64,000 nucleotides of DNA from Lunularia cruciata (taxonomy: Eukaryota > Streptophyta > Marchantiopsida > Lunulariales > Lunulariaceae). Below the pieces are notes generated by a model. That model saw only the letters and a list, made by a program, of their open reading frames with translations, was not told where the DNA came from and did not search any database. The stretch is taken from contig OX419761.1 in NCBI GenBank assembly GCA_948567375.1, positions 42,012,243-42,076,242 of the forward strand. The letters are read 5' to 3'. Each line of letters opens with the position of its first letter. The stretch's first letter is position 1. Both the position numbers and the translations under genes were made by a program. Of this stretch, positions 1 to 12,100 are shown piece after piece.

Positions 1-3000
1 AAACCTCCGTATGCACAATACGATGCACATAATAAAAGTTGAAAAAATCATTACGCTACTTGATGGTGTCACTTGGAGAGCTGTGGACGTCAGTTATATT
101 ACATGGAACCAAACCTCAGAGAATTAAAATGCTTTTTAATGATCAATGATATCACTGTCTTGCTTGGCAGTGTCGCTGGTCTATTCGGGGACATCGCTGA
201 GGTTATATTGCTTACTACTATATTAATCACCCCCTATAGAATTTACTGGTCACTTTGTGTACATTATGTTTCTTTCATTATCGAGTATTGAAACCAATAC
301 CGCAACTGGATTAATCTCAACTGTTAGGAAAGTAAACCTATCGCTATCCGTAGGGATACGTGCAATGTTGTTTTAGTATGTAAGACGCAGTTTCATACCA
401 TCTACCGTGTATCATCTTCCTCTCATTTCCCATCTCGATTTTAGATTATAGACTATACGTAATAGAAAAATTAGTTAATTCTAGCTAGTTTAGTAGATTA
501 CTTCAATAGTTCCTCTTTTTGGATAATCACCATGTTTGAAAACATGGTAGAGAAGTGTGCAGAATGTATCCAGATGTCATTTACAACAATTTGTAATTGC
601 AACTCGCACATTCTTGTCACCGTGACAAAAGAAGTCCTGGGATATTAAACATCTACGATTGTTTCAAGAATGTCACTTGAAAGACATCCCAAGTCAAGCA
701 TTCCACGTTAAAGATCTGATCAGCTTTCTCCCTTCCGGACCACGTTTGGCACCAGGATCAAAAGTAGTCCCTAACCCGGATCCATATTCTCTACATTTTA
801 TATGCTGCAGAAATAGATGTCCGTTATCAAGAGCTCGACAGTGAAGATTGCCGATTTAGAATTCTTTTGGATATGGCTCCTTAATGAAACTCATCGAGCA
901 CAGCTGCGGTACCAATACAAGGTAATAGTATGCTAGCAAGGTCAAATTAGCTTCATGCAGCTCCCAGATAGGTGGAGTTTTGCCAATTTTCAACAAAAGG
1001 TGCTTCCTTTCAAGCTCAGAAAGCGGCGGGTTTGCATCAGGGCATCAGTTACCCTAGTTTGGAAATCTCAATTGTCCTCATGGTCCCCTTTCCCTGAGTT
1101 CTTTCACAATTCGTATCTGCAAGTCCGTTATACATTGGCTTCTGCCGCTTGCTTTGGGAAGCATAAAGTCCTGAATCTCAAAATCACCACAGGAGCAGTA
1201 TAGTTCCAGACTACGCTTCCAGTGGAGCGACCTCTGCTCTCAAAATGCTAAAATACTTTAAATGGTCCTGAATTTCCTGTGACTAAGGGCTGGATGTTCG
1301 CACCATGCAGTAAGGAAAAGTAGAGCAAAAAATTTAAAATTTTATTTTTCAGGACCAACCACATATTCTAAGTCTGACACACAGGTGACTTAGTCATATG
1401 GTCGGACAGAGTTCGATATCAATCGGCACAGAGGTATGAGTTTACCAGCAAACATTGTTGCCTTTACTAACCGATGAGATTGTCCAACATCAATGTACGT
1501 CAACTTGAATGAGATATAACCCACCTCCTTCGAGGCTCCATCAGTGCTTAACCTCGCGTACCCTAGATGCTCGGCTAAGGCTGACGTGGTACAAGCTCGT
1601 CGTCTCTGCGACTCCTCACAAACTGCCTATGTTTGCTCTTGCATTACTTCATCAAATTCGGGGTCCACCTCCACCTCTACCTCCGTCCTTCACTTGCTCC
1701 CCACATTCGATTCTTTCACTGCTTCCATTTTCAGAATCCAAAATAGGATCGAAGAATTCCCTCACAATCTCACTCTGTTTTTTACATTTCATTCCCTTCT
1801 CACCCATGTTACTACTCCAGATTGAAGAATCATCATCTCATCTCATCTCACTTCCTGCCTTTCCCCCAATCTGTTGAAACTTCAAGAAGTAGCATACTCG
1901 ATTCTAGACCTCACTGTACAAAGTTCAAGAGATCTTCTCATCCCCACCTTCCTATCAACAAGTAATAATCCCACGTGGGTTCTTCAAGGGCAGTAACAAT
2001 TGCAAGTAATCTTTCTTGCGTGCCTTACCACCGTTGGAAACCGATAGACCCCTTCTTTTGTATCCTGTTATTATCGTACGAACTGGATTCACCTCCTGTA
2101 TCCACCGTAACAGTCCTGGGAATTGCTTGAAATAGTTGGCTGCAGAAAATCATCTCTCGACCTCACCACCTCACCCAATCCTGCCACCAATTTGCTCGAA
2201 TATCAACATCAATTTCATCCCGCTGTGCTTACCTCGTTTTGTTCGCTTGTTCCGGGAAAAATATCACATACCATTTCATTAGTCAAGAAAGACAGTACAG
2301 TACTTGCAGTTCATCTAGAGAAGAAAGAAGCTACGAGAAGAAGTCAAATCGGTACATCCCAGGGTTTATACCTGTCAGCTGCTTCACTAGATAGGCTTTG
2401 GTCGAAAGACTCCATTTCTTGTGTTGATAAGAGACGGAAAGTAATGATCTTCTTATTTTCTCGGTCAACTGTAAAGCTGGAGCATGTCACATGGAACGGG
2501 TTGCTTTCCAGGAGACGTAAAACTGAAAGCATCCCAGTCAACTTCCATTCAAAATATTATCTACAAGAGATTATAAAATTCTGAGTACGAGACATTGAAT
2601 AATATCGTGGAAGAACTCAATTGTGAACTCAAGTGGCTCTGAGATATCTGTACCGTTGATTCAACAGAATTCAAAATGTATGTAGCTACCTAAAAGAATG
2701 TAAAATGGCCTTCAACCCTACCTGCTGTTGTAAACGTAATTTAAGGGTCTCCGCCACGGAAATGGCGACTGTAACTAGGCATTTCACAAATATGGGAGCG
2801 TCTCATACATTATTCAGCGACTGATGAAGGGTGTCATCAATATCAATGGTACACTTGCACATGACTACATAAATTTCTACACTGGAACTCATGTGCATAT
2901 CTATTTCCTACTATAGCTCTTGATGACAGTTTCTAAAGTGAACCCTACTCGCGACTGTTGCTTTCATGATTCCCCTCGTAGTCTTGGTCAGCTAATTCAA

Positions 3001-3160
3001 ATTTATGAGTAATGGGAGCAGAAGCCGTTCGCTATTTTAAAATACAGTTCAATGTTAAGGCCATGCTTCCTCCAATACTGTGAGGCTATCAGATAGATCA
3101 GATTTCCTTCAGACAAAACCTTTCCTACCGGATGCAACTTCTACTTCGCTCCCATTGACA
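1..3160. other. 3' flank of P5CS, no recognised gene
   Basis: I recognise no conserved protein here on either strand. The open frames are short; the longest is 153 codons on plus at 2123-2584, and none has a family motif. A pyrimidine-rich tract at about 1640-1880 on plus could be a leader of an unannotated transcript, but no convincing coding exon follows. The part next to 3160 should contain the 3' UTR of the minus-strand P5CS gene; I could not place its polyadenylation site. Confidence 0.5.
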
Positions 3161-6100
3161 TCACTTGTGATGAACGCTCCCATTACTCAATGCAACTTCA
3201 TTTGCTACTGGTTTAATGGCGTCCTCTGCTGAGAGATCCCTGTGAGTATAGACGATACCCCTGTCGCCGGAAACAAGGTGGCCATCACCCCTCAATAACC
3301 TGCAAACCCATTAAACGGTTGGCAAGTCAGCAGTCATACACTTGGACCTACGGTGTCAATATATATTTTGGGAACACTTGGATGTATACTCTTGTATATC
3401 TCTTCCGCATACTCTTGTCTGAGAAGGTATCGCACGCAGACAACAGATAGCTTTTTGATCTCTACTACAACCACCACATACGGAAAGCTACAGTGGAAAC
3501 AACAAAAAGGGCATGTTCACCAGATAGTCCTTGCGAGAACGTTTCCACCTTAAATTGGGAGCAAATAAGACAAACTTTGATTAGTAAGGAATTCAGGCCA
3601 AATGACTGAAAAATGAAACATACCATCGAGTTGTTAGTAGACCCTCCACTCCGACAGGTCCACGCGCATGTATCCTACTCGTGCTTATGCCGACCTGCAA
3701 GTGAGGGTTACTTAATTACTTAGCAACTACAATTGTCCCCACATCTTTTAACGCCTTTTATATAACCCTTGTGAGCAATTCTAGCCGGTTTCCTTAGAAG
3801 ACTAACAACCAGACTCAACTTGCGAAGGATACTACCCGACAATCTACCTCAGCACCAAGCCCAAACATCGCATACCTCAGCACCAAGCCCAAAGCGGGCT
3901 CCGTCGCAAAATCTTGTGCTCGCATTTCTGAATATCGCGGCACTGAGTAGAGACAGATAAGCCCAAAGTCAAGCTCGATTCTATACATCTGATTACATTT
4001 GCGCAAGGGAGAAACATCTTCAAACAAGATTTGAAGGCTCTATCAGAGAAGGATCTAATAAAGGATAAAAGTTATATATCTGAGCAAGAACATAGCGACG
4101 AAATTAGTGTTCATGAATATTCCAGAGCGGAATGAAAATCTCATTTATTTACCTGTCCACACAGTGTAAGAACTTCTCTGCAATGTCATTGTCTTCGGTC
4201 ACAATACAATCGGTATGGGCACTGCAGGAGAGAAGGGACTCTCAGTCAAAGATAGAAGAATGCAATGTTCAGAAATAGAATTCAGAAAATACTAGGTCCA
4301 AAGCACAAAACTGAGAAGACGATATCTGATGCAACCTGTGTGCTTTCGAGTATAAGTGTGAGCTTTCCAGTATAAGTGAACATTCCCCTACAAAATATTT
4401 ACCTGCCAAACTCATGGATATGGTCAATGGCAGCGTTCTCGTCTTCCACAATCTCAACTGTGCAAGCTAGTGCACTATACTCCGTATGCAGACTTGCAGC
4501 TTTTGGCAGCTTCAGTAGATCAGCTGCTCTCTTACCACCATACAAGGCAACCCCTAGATGAACGAAAGTTGACAGAATATGTCAGTATGGAATCTCTTGT
4601 ACTACGAGGTCTACGATGTTGATTAGATTTACCGGTTTATGAACCAAGTTGCTGCCTCGTTCTAGAGAGTAGAGAATCGCAGTTTTCCTGTTAGCCAAGA
4701 TCTACGACTAGATACATAAGCGACCAAACAAGCACTGCTGTAACGCGTGGTACCCGAAGATTGTAATGCGAAAACAATTTTCTCCAGCCGTCCATCTCCA
4801 ACTAGTGACTCGTGGACTAGCAAGGTCTCCTGCGAAACGGTCAAGATTAACGGTGACCAGTGATCAGGATATAACAATCCACTCGTCTGGTTATATTGAT
4901 CAATTAACTAGCTATTATACATGTCATATTTTCACAAAATCCGTTCCGCGAAGTGAAAATTGAATTTTTTTGACAGCAGGCACGAGTCTAAATCCAGAGC
5001 TCTTTCAAAAATAAGGAGTAGCAGAAGAAAATGTCATTTGACACTCCTCTTCCGATGAACCTATCTATGAACATGTTCGAACCTTTGAATCAAGTACAAG
5101 TAAGGAGGTCGAAATAAATTCTTCCTGCTCTCATAGGTCTGACATGAGATTTTCGGCAAACAAAGTAATTCCGGCCATTACCATAGCATTGCAAGCAGCT
5201 GGATAGTCAAGTTTGGAATCCAGAACGATGCGCTTAGCTTTCTCCAGATCTGCAGCTTTGTCAATATAGACATGGCACACTCCATCTGATGTCGAGAAAG
5301 GCAGTATCTTCAGTTAATATACTTGTCTTCCTTAGTCCTGACGCATCACAGGCTCTGAACGAGATAAACAAGCATGCTAGATTCAACGGTTGATCATGAA
5401 CAATCACAGGAAATTGACGTGAGAAGACGATTTCAGAATCTTTCCTAGACAATGATATAGGGAGTGCATCCAAAACTTGATGACCCATAAGATATAGCAA
5501 TGAATTATTCAAACACAGATAAAATAGTCGGGCAGCTTACCAGCATGACCCAGAACAGGAATCTTAGTTGACTCCTTTATTTGCGCGACCAATTTATTGC
5601 TGCCTCTTGGTATGACCAAATCAATCGTGTCATCCAGCTGCATATCACATATATAAATGCTCAGCCCTTATACTATACGTCAACTGGGTTCCTTCATTAT
5701 TCACCACGTTATGTCATCTCTGCCCCGGATGAACATGCTACTGAAGAGCATATCATAGAGTATGCAGTATTCATGAAGAAAGCAGAGACCCTGTATGACA
5801 CATGTCTATGCAAGTCGAACCAAATCTGGAGATATCTCACCTTCAAGAGATCAGGAATCTCCTCCCTGGTAGTTACGAGGCCGATGAGAGATGGTCCAAC
5901 CGACTTTGGCAGCGCTTCAGTAATAACCTGCACAATTCCCGGTAAAATTTTCAAGTTGGTAAAAAATGTTCGTGTATGTTTGTTTTTCCTCGGACATAGC
6001 TAAGATTTTAGACGTGTATCCTTGTTGTTTGTTGATCATAGTTAAGATTTTAGACGCTACGATCAGATTATAGACCCTATTAACAAACAGGAACCAACAG

Positions 6101-9100
6101 TCCTGTAAATTTGCGGTGCAGATACCTTGTGCAACACGGCATTTGATCGAACCGCTTCTTTTCCTCCTTTCAATAAGAGACCGTTCCCACTACGAATTGC
6201 CAAAGAAGCAATCTGATGCCAAAAGGCAACGTATGTTAGCTTAAACCTTGAATAGCGTCGTACCACAAAACCAAGTATTTTGGGAACTAAAGACAATGTG
6301 CTTCTCTGGTAAAAGTTTAGAACAAGCCATCTATGGAAGGAGGTTCGACTAAGGGGCATGAACCAGACGTGAAAAGAAGTACCTAAACAAAAACGCCGTG
6401 CATACCTGGACCAGAGCATCTGGTCGCGATTCAAATATGACTAGTACAACGCCCAGGGGACAAGTAGTTTTCTCCAGGGTCAAACCTTCAGCTACCTACA
6501 CCCAAATTTTACTTCGTTTTAGAAGCAGCCAGAAAAGTAGATGAAAGAATGTCGCTAGCTTACGATTACCATAACTGCAAAGGAATGCAAGTGAGGTTTT
6601 CAGAGGACCTACCTCCGTTCGTTTCAAAATTTTACCAACAGGCTCTTTCATGTCTGCCAAAGTTCGAATGGAGTTGGCCAGAGCGGTTATCTGTCATTAC
6701 AAACATTCACGCTTACTTCAAATTATCCGGATACTAAATGGAAATATACGTAAGGAGGCAAGAAGGGAAACACTCGACACACACCTTGCCCGCCTTTATT
6801 GTCAATCGCCCGATCAGCGATGGAGATGTCTTAGCCTGGTGAGCGGCTTCCACGTCGGCATCGTTCTCCTCCCTGATAAGCGCTTCGTTGGCCTCTAAAG
6901 CATCTGCTACGTCTAAAAGCGCTTGACGACGTTCAGCAGAAGAAAGACCCTGACAACATAATCCGAACTTGATATAAGAAGGTGAAGATGCTGCTTTCAC
7001 TAAATAGCTGCCAGCTCCCAGATGGTGGTTAGCTTGGAGCTGCTTTCACCATGAGACTCAGACCTACACCTATTTTTATCTTGCACCGCAGGACTGTATA
7101 TACACACACACACACACAGCTAGAACGCAAATCGGTGAAGCGCATGGCTACCTAGGTGAGGTAGAGATTCTAGTGATCTATCAGTTACAGAGAGCTAAAG
7201 TTGATAGACGCTGATCCTATCTAGCACTCCAATAACATCAGGATCTGCTAATTACAACAAGCGCGCAGAAAAAAAGTGGCTGCAATACCTGGAGGCGACG
7301 ACTCGCACTTCTGGCAGCTACAGCCATCTCCTTAGCACCCGCTTCTTTAAGAGCCACCCATCGGCGAGCTTCTTTGTGGAAAAGGGTTCCGATTTTCTCC
7401 CCACTCAACACGCGCTGGAGCCCCTTTGAACCAAATCCGCTACAAGAACAGAAGCAGTTGAGAAATACAAGAGCAAGTGGTACAATAACTAGTTCTCCTT
7501 AGGCATACTCAACCTGGCTCATTCCGTTACGGGATTTCAAGACGAAGAAAAGGATTGTGAAGGGCAGTTGTGATCGAGCTTAGCTAGTCATTTCATAAGA
7601 GACTGCGCAATGCATAATTGTGGTGTATAGCAAGATGTAAACCACAATTATTCTGTTGATCTGTCACCATGTTACTAAGGAGGACCGTGACATGGGAAAC
7701 CATGAATGCAAAGTCCTTACTGGCTCATGCTCATGCAAACAACACCATGACAATAGCTTCAGATCTAACTCTCACCTGGTAATGACGACAGGAATTCCTG
7801 CAGAAGCAGCCTGGTACGCTGCATATACTTTGGCAGTCATTCCTCCCCGCCCCACTCTGGACTTCTCACCGAACGTGACCATTTCGTCGTGCTTCTCCTT
7901 CAAGTACGTGTGAATGAGCTTTGACTTCCGATCACTTGGAGGACCGGTGTAAAGCCCCTCCACGTCACTGAGCAGAATCAAAAGGTCTGCTTTTAGTTCC
8001 AAAGCCAGCAAAGCAGCTAGACTGTCATTATCCCAGAAAATTCCAGTTGAATCCTGCAACCAAGTGAGACACACGGTATGAGCTTCTATTAGAGTATCAG
8101 AGATTTCGGTTTCGGCAATTCAACCTGTTCTCACTCGAAACAAAGATGAAACTTAATAAATTACGTTACTCGTTACACGAGTGCTGCAAACTGATATCTG
8201 CTCTACAAACTGCAAGCTGAAATCTTAGATCAATAACGATCCTTGACTCCTAATACAGGCCTTCAAACAATCCAGAGATCCTAAGCAAGTAAAGAAAGGA
8301 GAAAAGATAAGATGTGACCAACCTTGTAAGGAGCTTTCCTTGTGCTAATAGCGTCATTTTCATTAAATACAGGAACCACTCTTAAATTGAGCAGATTATA
8401 GACTGTCTCGCAAAGCTGCGCCCTAAAGTCTGGATCCTTGAAGTCGTTGTCTGTAACCAGAAGCTGGGCCGACGCGACGTCCAGCTGCACACACAGAAGT
8501 CGGTTGATTACGCCGGTGTTGAAAGAATCGCACCGACATATTTTGAATGATCATGAAGCAGACTATCCACTATTTTTACTCGTCAAAACTGGCAAAGACA
8601 CAAATGGTCTTCTCACCCAAAAGGGCTGGGTCTAAAAAGTCGGAGTCAAAATAGAACCAACTTATGGCATGAGTTTACGGAGACAAATCCGTGTTTCTTT
8701 CTTGCTATTCCATTCCACCCAGTTCACAAATTTTCATCTTTTGCATAAATGACTACAGGAAGAGAATTTCACAGTAAGGGGGAACTAGGATAGAAATACC
8801 CTTTTCAGTATTAGCAGAGCATTTACCAGGCTGAAAAGATGATCATAGAGGGCCATGAGCCCACTCTGGCCTACAGCTGCACAAGCTTTCCCATCCAAGT
8901 CTACTTGGGGCTTCTGCAAATCAACAAAGCTGGCAATCCATCGCAAAAGTTAAGAGTAACCAAACAAAAGAAGTACTGAGTAGTTATCACTACATCGACA
9001 GTTGCATTGTTCCATTAGCAGCTGTTAATAGACAACTCTCTACCTTAAAAAAGCATCTTGATCACAACATTGCAGTGTATTTATGCGGACAGACTTGACC

Positions 9101-12100
9101 AACTGCGTAGGTCACAATCTCGACATGTTCTCGCACAACTATGTGTTCTCCAGCTACAAACTGATCGTAGACTCAGTGAATGGCATCTAGAAAGTCGAAA
9201 GCCATATTTGGGTCATTTGTTATGCGAATTGGGCAACGAACATCGGTTCTGTACAGTCTCCAAGTACCTGCTATTCATCATGCGTTGATGGCGAAGCTTT
9301 TGCCTTCCCACACCCACTGCACCAGAAGTGACAAATATCACCTCCACTCCTTCCAGTAGAAGCTCTTTCACCTGCACAACGGTTACGTTAAGCGCATCTG
9401 GAATCTGATTTCTTCTCAATAAAAATTCATAGTTGACAAAGAAGCTGGACAAAGAAGCTGGGCCCTCAGGCCAGTCTCTCGGTTTACTAGAAGGGCATGA
9501 GAATAAACAACTTTTGACGCTAAAATCATCAAAACTGGAAGTTCCACGCATAATTTACTAGTATTATATGTTAGTTTAGTTAATCTCTAGTTTAGAGACT
9601 TCTCTAATTTTGAAGTTTTATTAGAATCCTCTAGAAGCTCTATTAAATATCCTCTACTTAGGGTAAAGAGGGGCGCAGCCCTAATTATGGTTAAGCAAAG
9701 CAACCTCCTAAGGTTTGCTTAAGTGTATATAAGAATGCTTTTTGCACTTGTTTGAATCAGTTCTTCAACAGGGGTGATTCCCAACACCTCTTCCTTGCAT
9801 TTCATGAAATCCTGAGCTGCCTAACATCATCTCAGGAGTGTTCTGTGATATCTCAATATTGGAGTCTATTAGTGTTGCGTGGGAGAACCTATTTGATGCT
9901 TGTGCGCTGTGATACAAAGAGAGAGGTAATTACGGTTAAGCAAAGCAACCTCCTAATGTTTGCTTAAGTGTATATAAGAATGCTTTTTGCACTTGTTTGA
10001 ATCAGTTCTTCAACAAGGGTGATTCCCAACACCACTTCCTTGCATTTCGTGAAATCCTGAGCTGCCTAACATCATCTCAGGAGTGTTCTGTGATATCTCA
10101 ATATTGGAGTCTATTAGTGTTGCGTGGGAGAACCTATTTGATGCTTGTGAGCTGTGATACAAAGAGAGAGGTCTAGTATCGCAGTAGTGCTGTCTGATAC
10201 ATCAGAGATAAGAGGGAGTGATAGACCTTCCACTTCAAAGAGTAGGAAGCATAGTTCTTATCGGGTTATCAGCCCACAATCACCACTGGGGTTGATAGGA
10301 GAACTCAGAGAGATAGAGAAACTGTGAAAGACTAACTACAAAGCTTGGGCTTTGGATGTGGAGACTATCTTAGATAGTTATGACTGTCTAGAGTTTGCAT
10401 TAGAAGCTCATGATATAGATGACCTAGAGACCAACAAGGAGGAGAGAGTCAAGCACTCTACTATTAGGAGGTTACTGCTAAGGGCTATGGAAGAGCCAGC
10501 TAGAGACCTAGTAGATACTTATGTTTGGAGTTGGGAGACTTGGGAAAAAAATCAAGAATTATTACACTGTTGAGAAGCAGGAGAGCTCCTATCGAGTCTG
10601 GTCTGCAGTAAAGAACTTGAGATTGCAGGATGGTGAAGATTTCACCTGTTATCTGTCAAAACTGCAGAAACTCTTCAAGAGTATCAAGGAGGATGGAGTT
10701 GTACTTACAGAGAAGTACAAGATCAATCATCTCTTAGATAGTCTTCCTTCAAGCTATGACTCTGTCCTAGTAGCTCTGCAAGTTTTACCTGTTGAAACTG
10801 TCACATGGGATTATGTGATACACAAATTGCTGGTGTTTAGCAGACACAGAAAAGACAAAGGGCTGAAGTTAAATCAGATGCTGCTCTGTTCAGTGCTTCT
10901 TCTCAGTCAAGAAGAGTGCCAGATAGAAGAGTGAGAAACCAGAGCAAACTAGAGTGAGTAAATCTGGTAAAGGAGTTAGTAGTGTTGATGACAGGACTTG
11001 TTATTTCTGTCATGAGAAAGGTCATATTGCACCTATATGTCCCAAGAGAGGAGAAAGGAGAGAACGAGAGCTGAAGATGGTAGGCAAGAGACCTCAACCA
11101 GTAAAGGGACGAAAATCTGGGAGTTCAGCTTACAACTCAGAGGAGTGTCATGAGATAGTCAGCAATGAGGAGGGGTACTCAGCAGAAGAGCTGGATTGTG
11201 GAATGTTGGCAGAATCACAGTTGTCCTCAAAAGGTTCTGGATGGTTCTTGGACTCAGGAGTCTCATATCTGTTATCAGAAGAAGCTGTTCTCAACTCTTC
11301 AACCTCTGAAGACTCCCAAGAGTGTTCGTTGTGGACCTGGGATTCTGAATCCAGTGTTAGGAACTAGCAAAGTTCCTATTGCCTTCATGGGATGTTCTGA
11401 AAAAGGCTATTTGGAAAATGTACTGTATGTTCCAGATCACACCAAGAACTTGATATCAGTACATAGCCTCATGGAGCATGGTGTGGATGTTCTGTTTGAA
11501 AGCAACAGAAATCAATGCACTTTGAAGAAAGGAGAGCTGGTCCTTGGGTATGGTACTGCCAAAGGGAAGCTGTTCAAGTTCATGGAAGCTGATGGTTCTG
11601 ATTCTGCATTGGTAGCAGAAAACAGAAATGGTATCCATCTCTGGCATTTAAGGTTAGGGCACATGTGAGTGCAAAACCTATATGCTTTAGAGAAGGTAGT
11701 GGATGGGTTCAAACTAGATCCCGAAGGAAAACTCGAGTTCTGCATTGGGTGTGCAGAAGGTAAGGCACACAAGGCTCCTATCCCCAAGAAATCTTCATCT
11801 AGAGCTTCTGGTCTTCTAGATGTCATACATTCTGATGTATGGGGATACATGACTGAGAAGTCATTGAGTGGAGCAGCCTACTATATTTCCTTTGTGGATG
11901 ATTACAGTAGGAAGAGCTTTATCTATCTCATGAAAAGCAAGGATGAAGTGCTGCGAAAATTCCAAAAGTTTGTAGCCATGGCTGAGTTGCAGACTGGGAG
12001 GAAAATCAGGCGATTGAGAACAGATGGAGGCAGAGAGTACAGGAATGAGGAATTCCTCTCCTTTCTGGCAGAGAAAGAAATCCTCCTTGACTGTACTGCC

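Larger units (their letters stand above)
9682..10171 (+). repeat. 245-bp tandem duplication inside the 5' LTR
   Basis: Bases 9682-9926 and 9927-10171 align without gaps and differ at six positions by my count. The same segment of the 3' LTR is present once and differs from the first copy at about 16 positions. The duplication is therefore probably younger than the insertion. Each copy carries a TATATAA box. Confidence 0.93.
9569..10263 (+). repeat. 5' LTR of the copia element, internally enlarged
   Basis: It starts TGTTAGTTTAG, like the 3' LTR at 14457. It is 695 bases against 450 for the 3' LTR, and the 245-base excess is a tandem duplication. Its last bases are TCTTATCG where the 3' LTR ends TCTTATCA, so the terminal CA has mutated to CG here. 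Confidence 0.93.

Noticed and set aside
1509..2584. Plus-strand open frames of 93-153 codons downstream of P5CS
   Set aside because: They overlap in several frames, lack conserved motifs, and one is pyrimidine-rich low-complexity sequence; coding is not supported.
7100..7120. Short CA repeat in a P5CS intron
   Set aside because: It is about ten units and ordinary; no functional meaning can be claimed.
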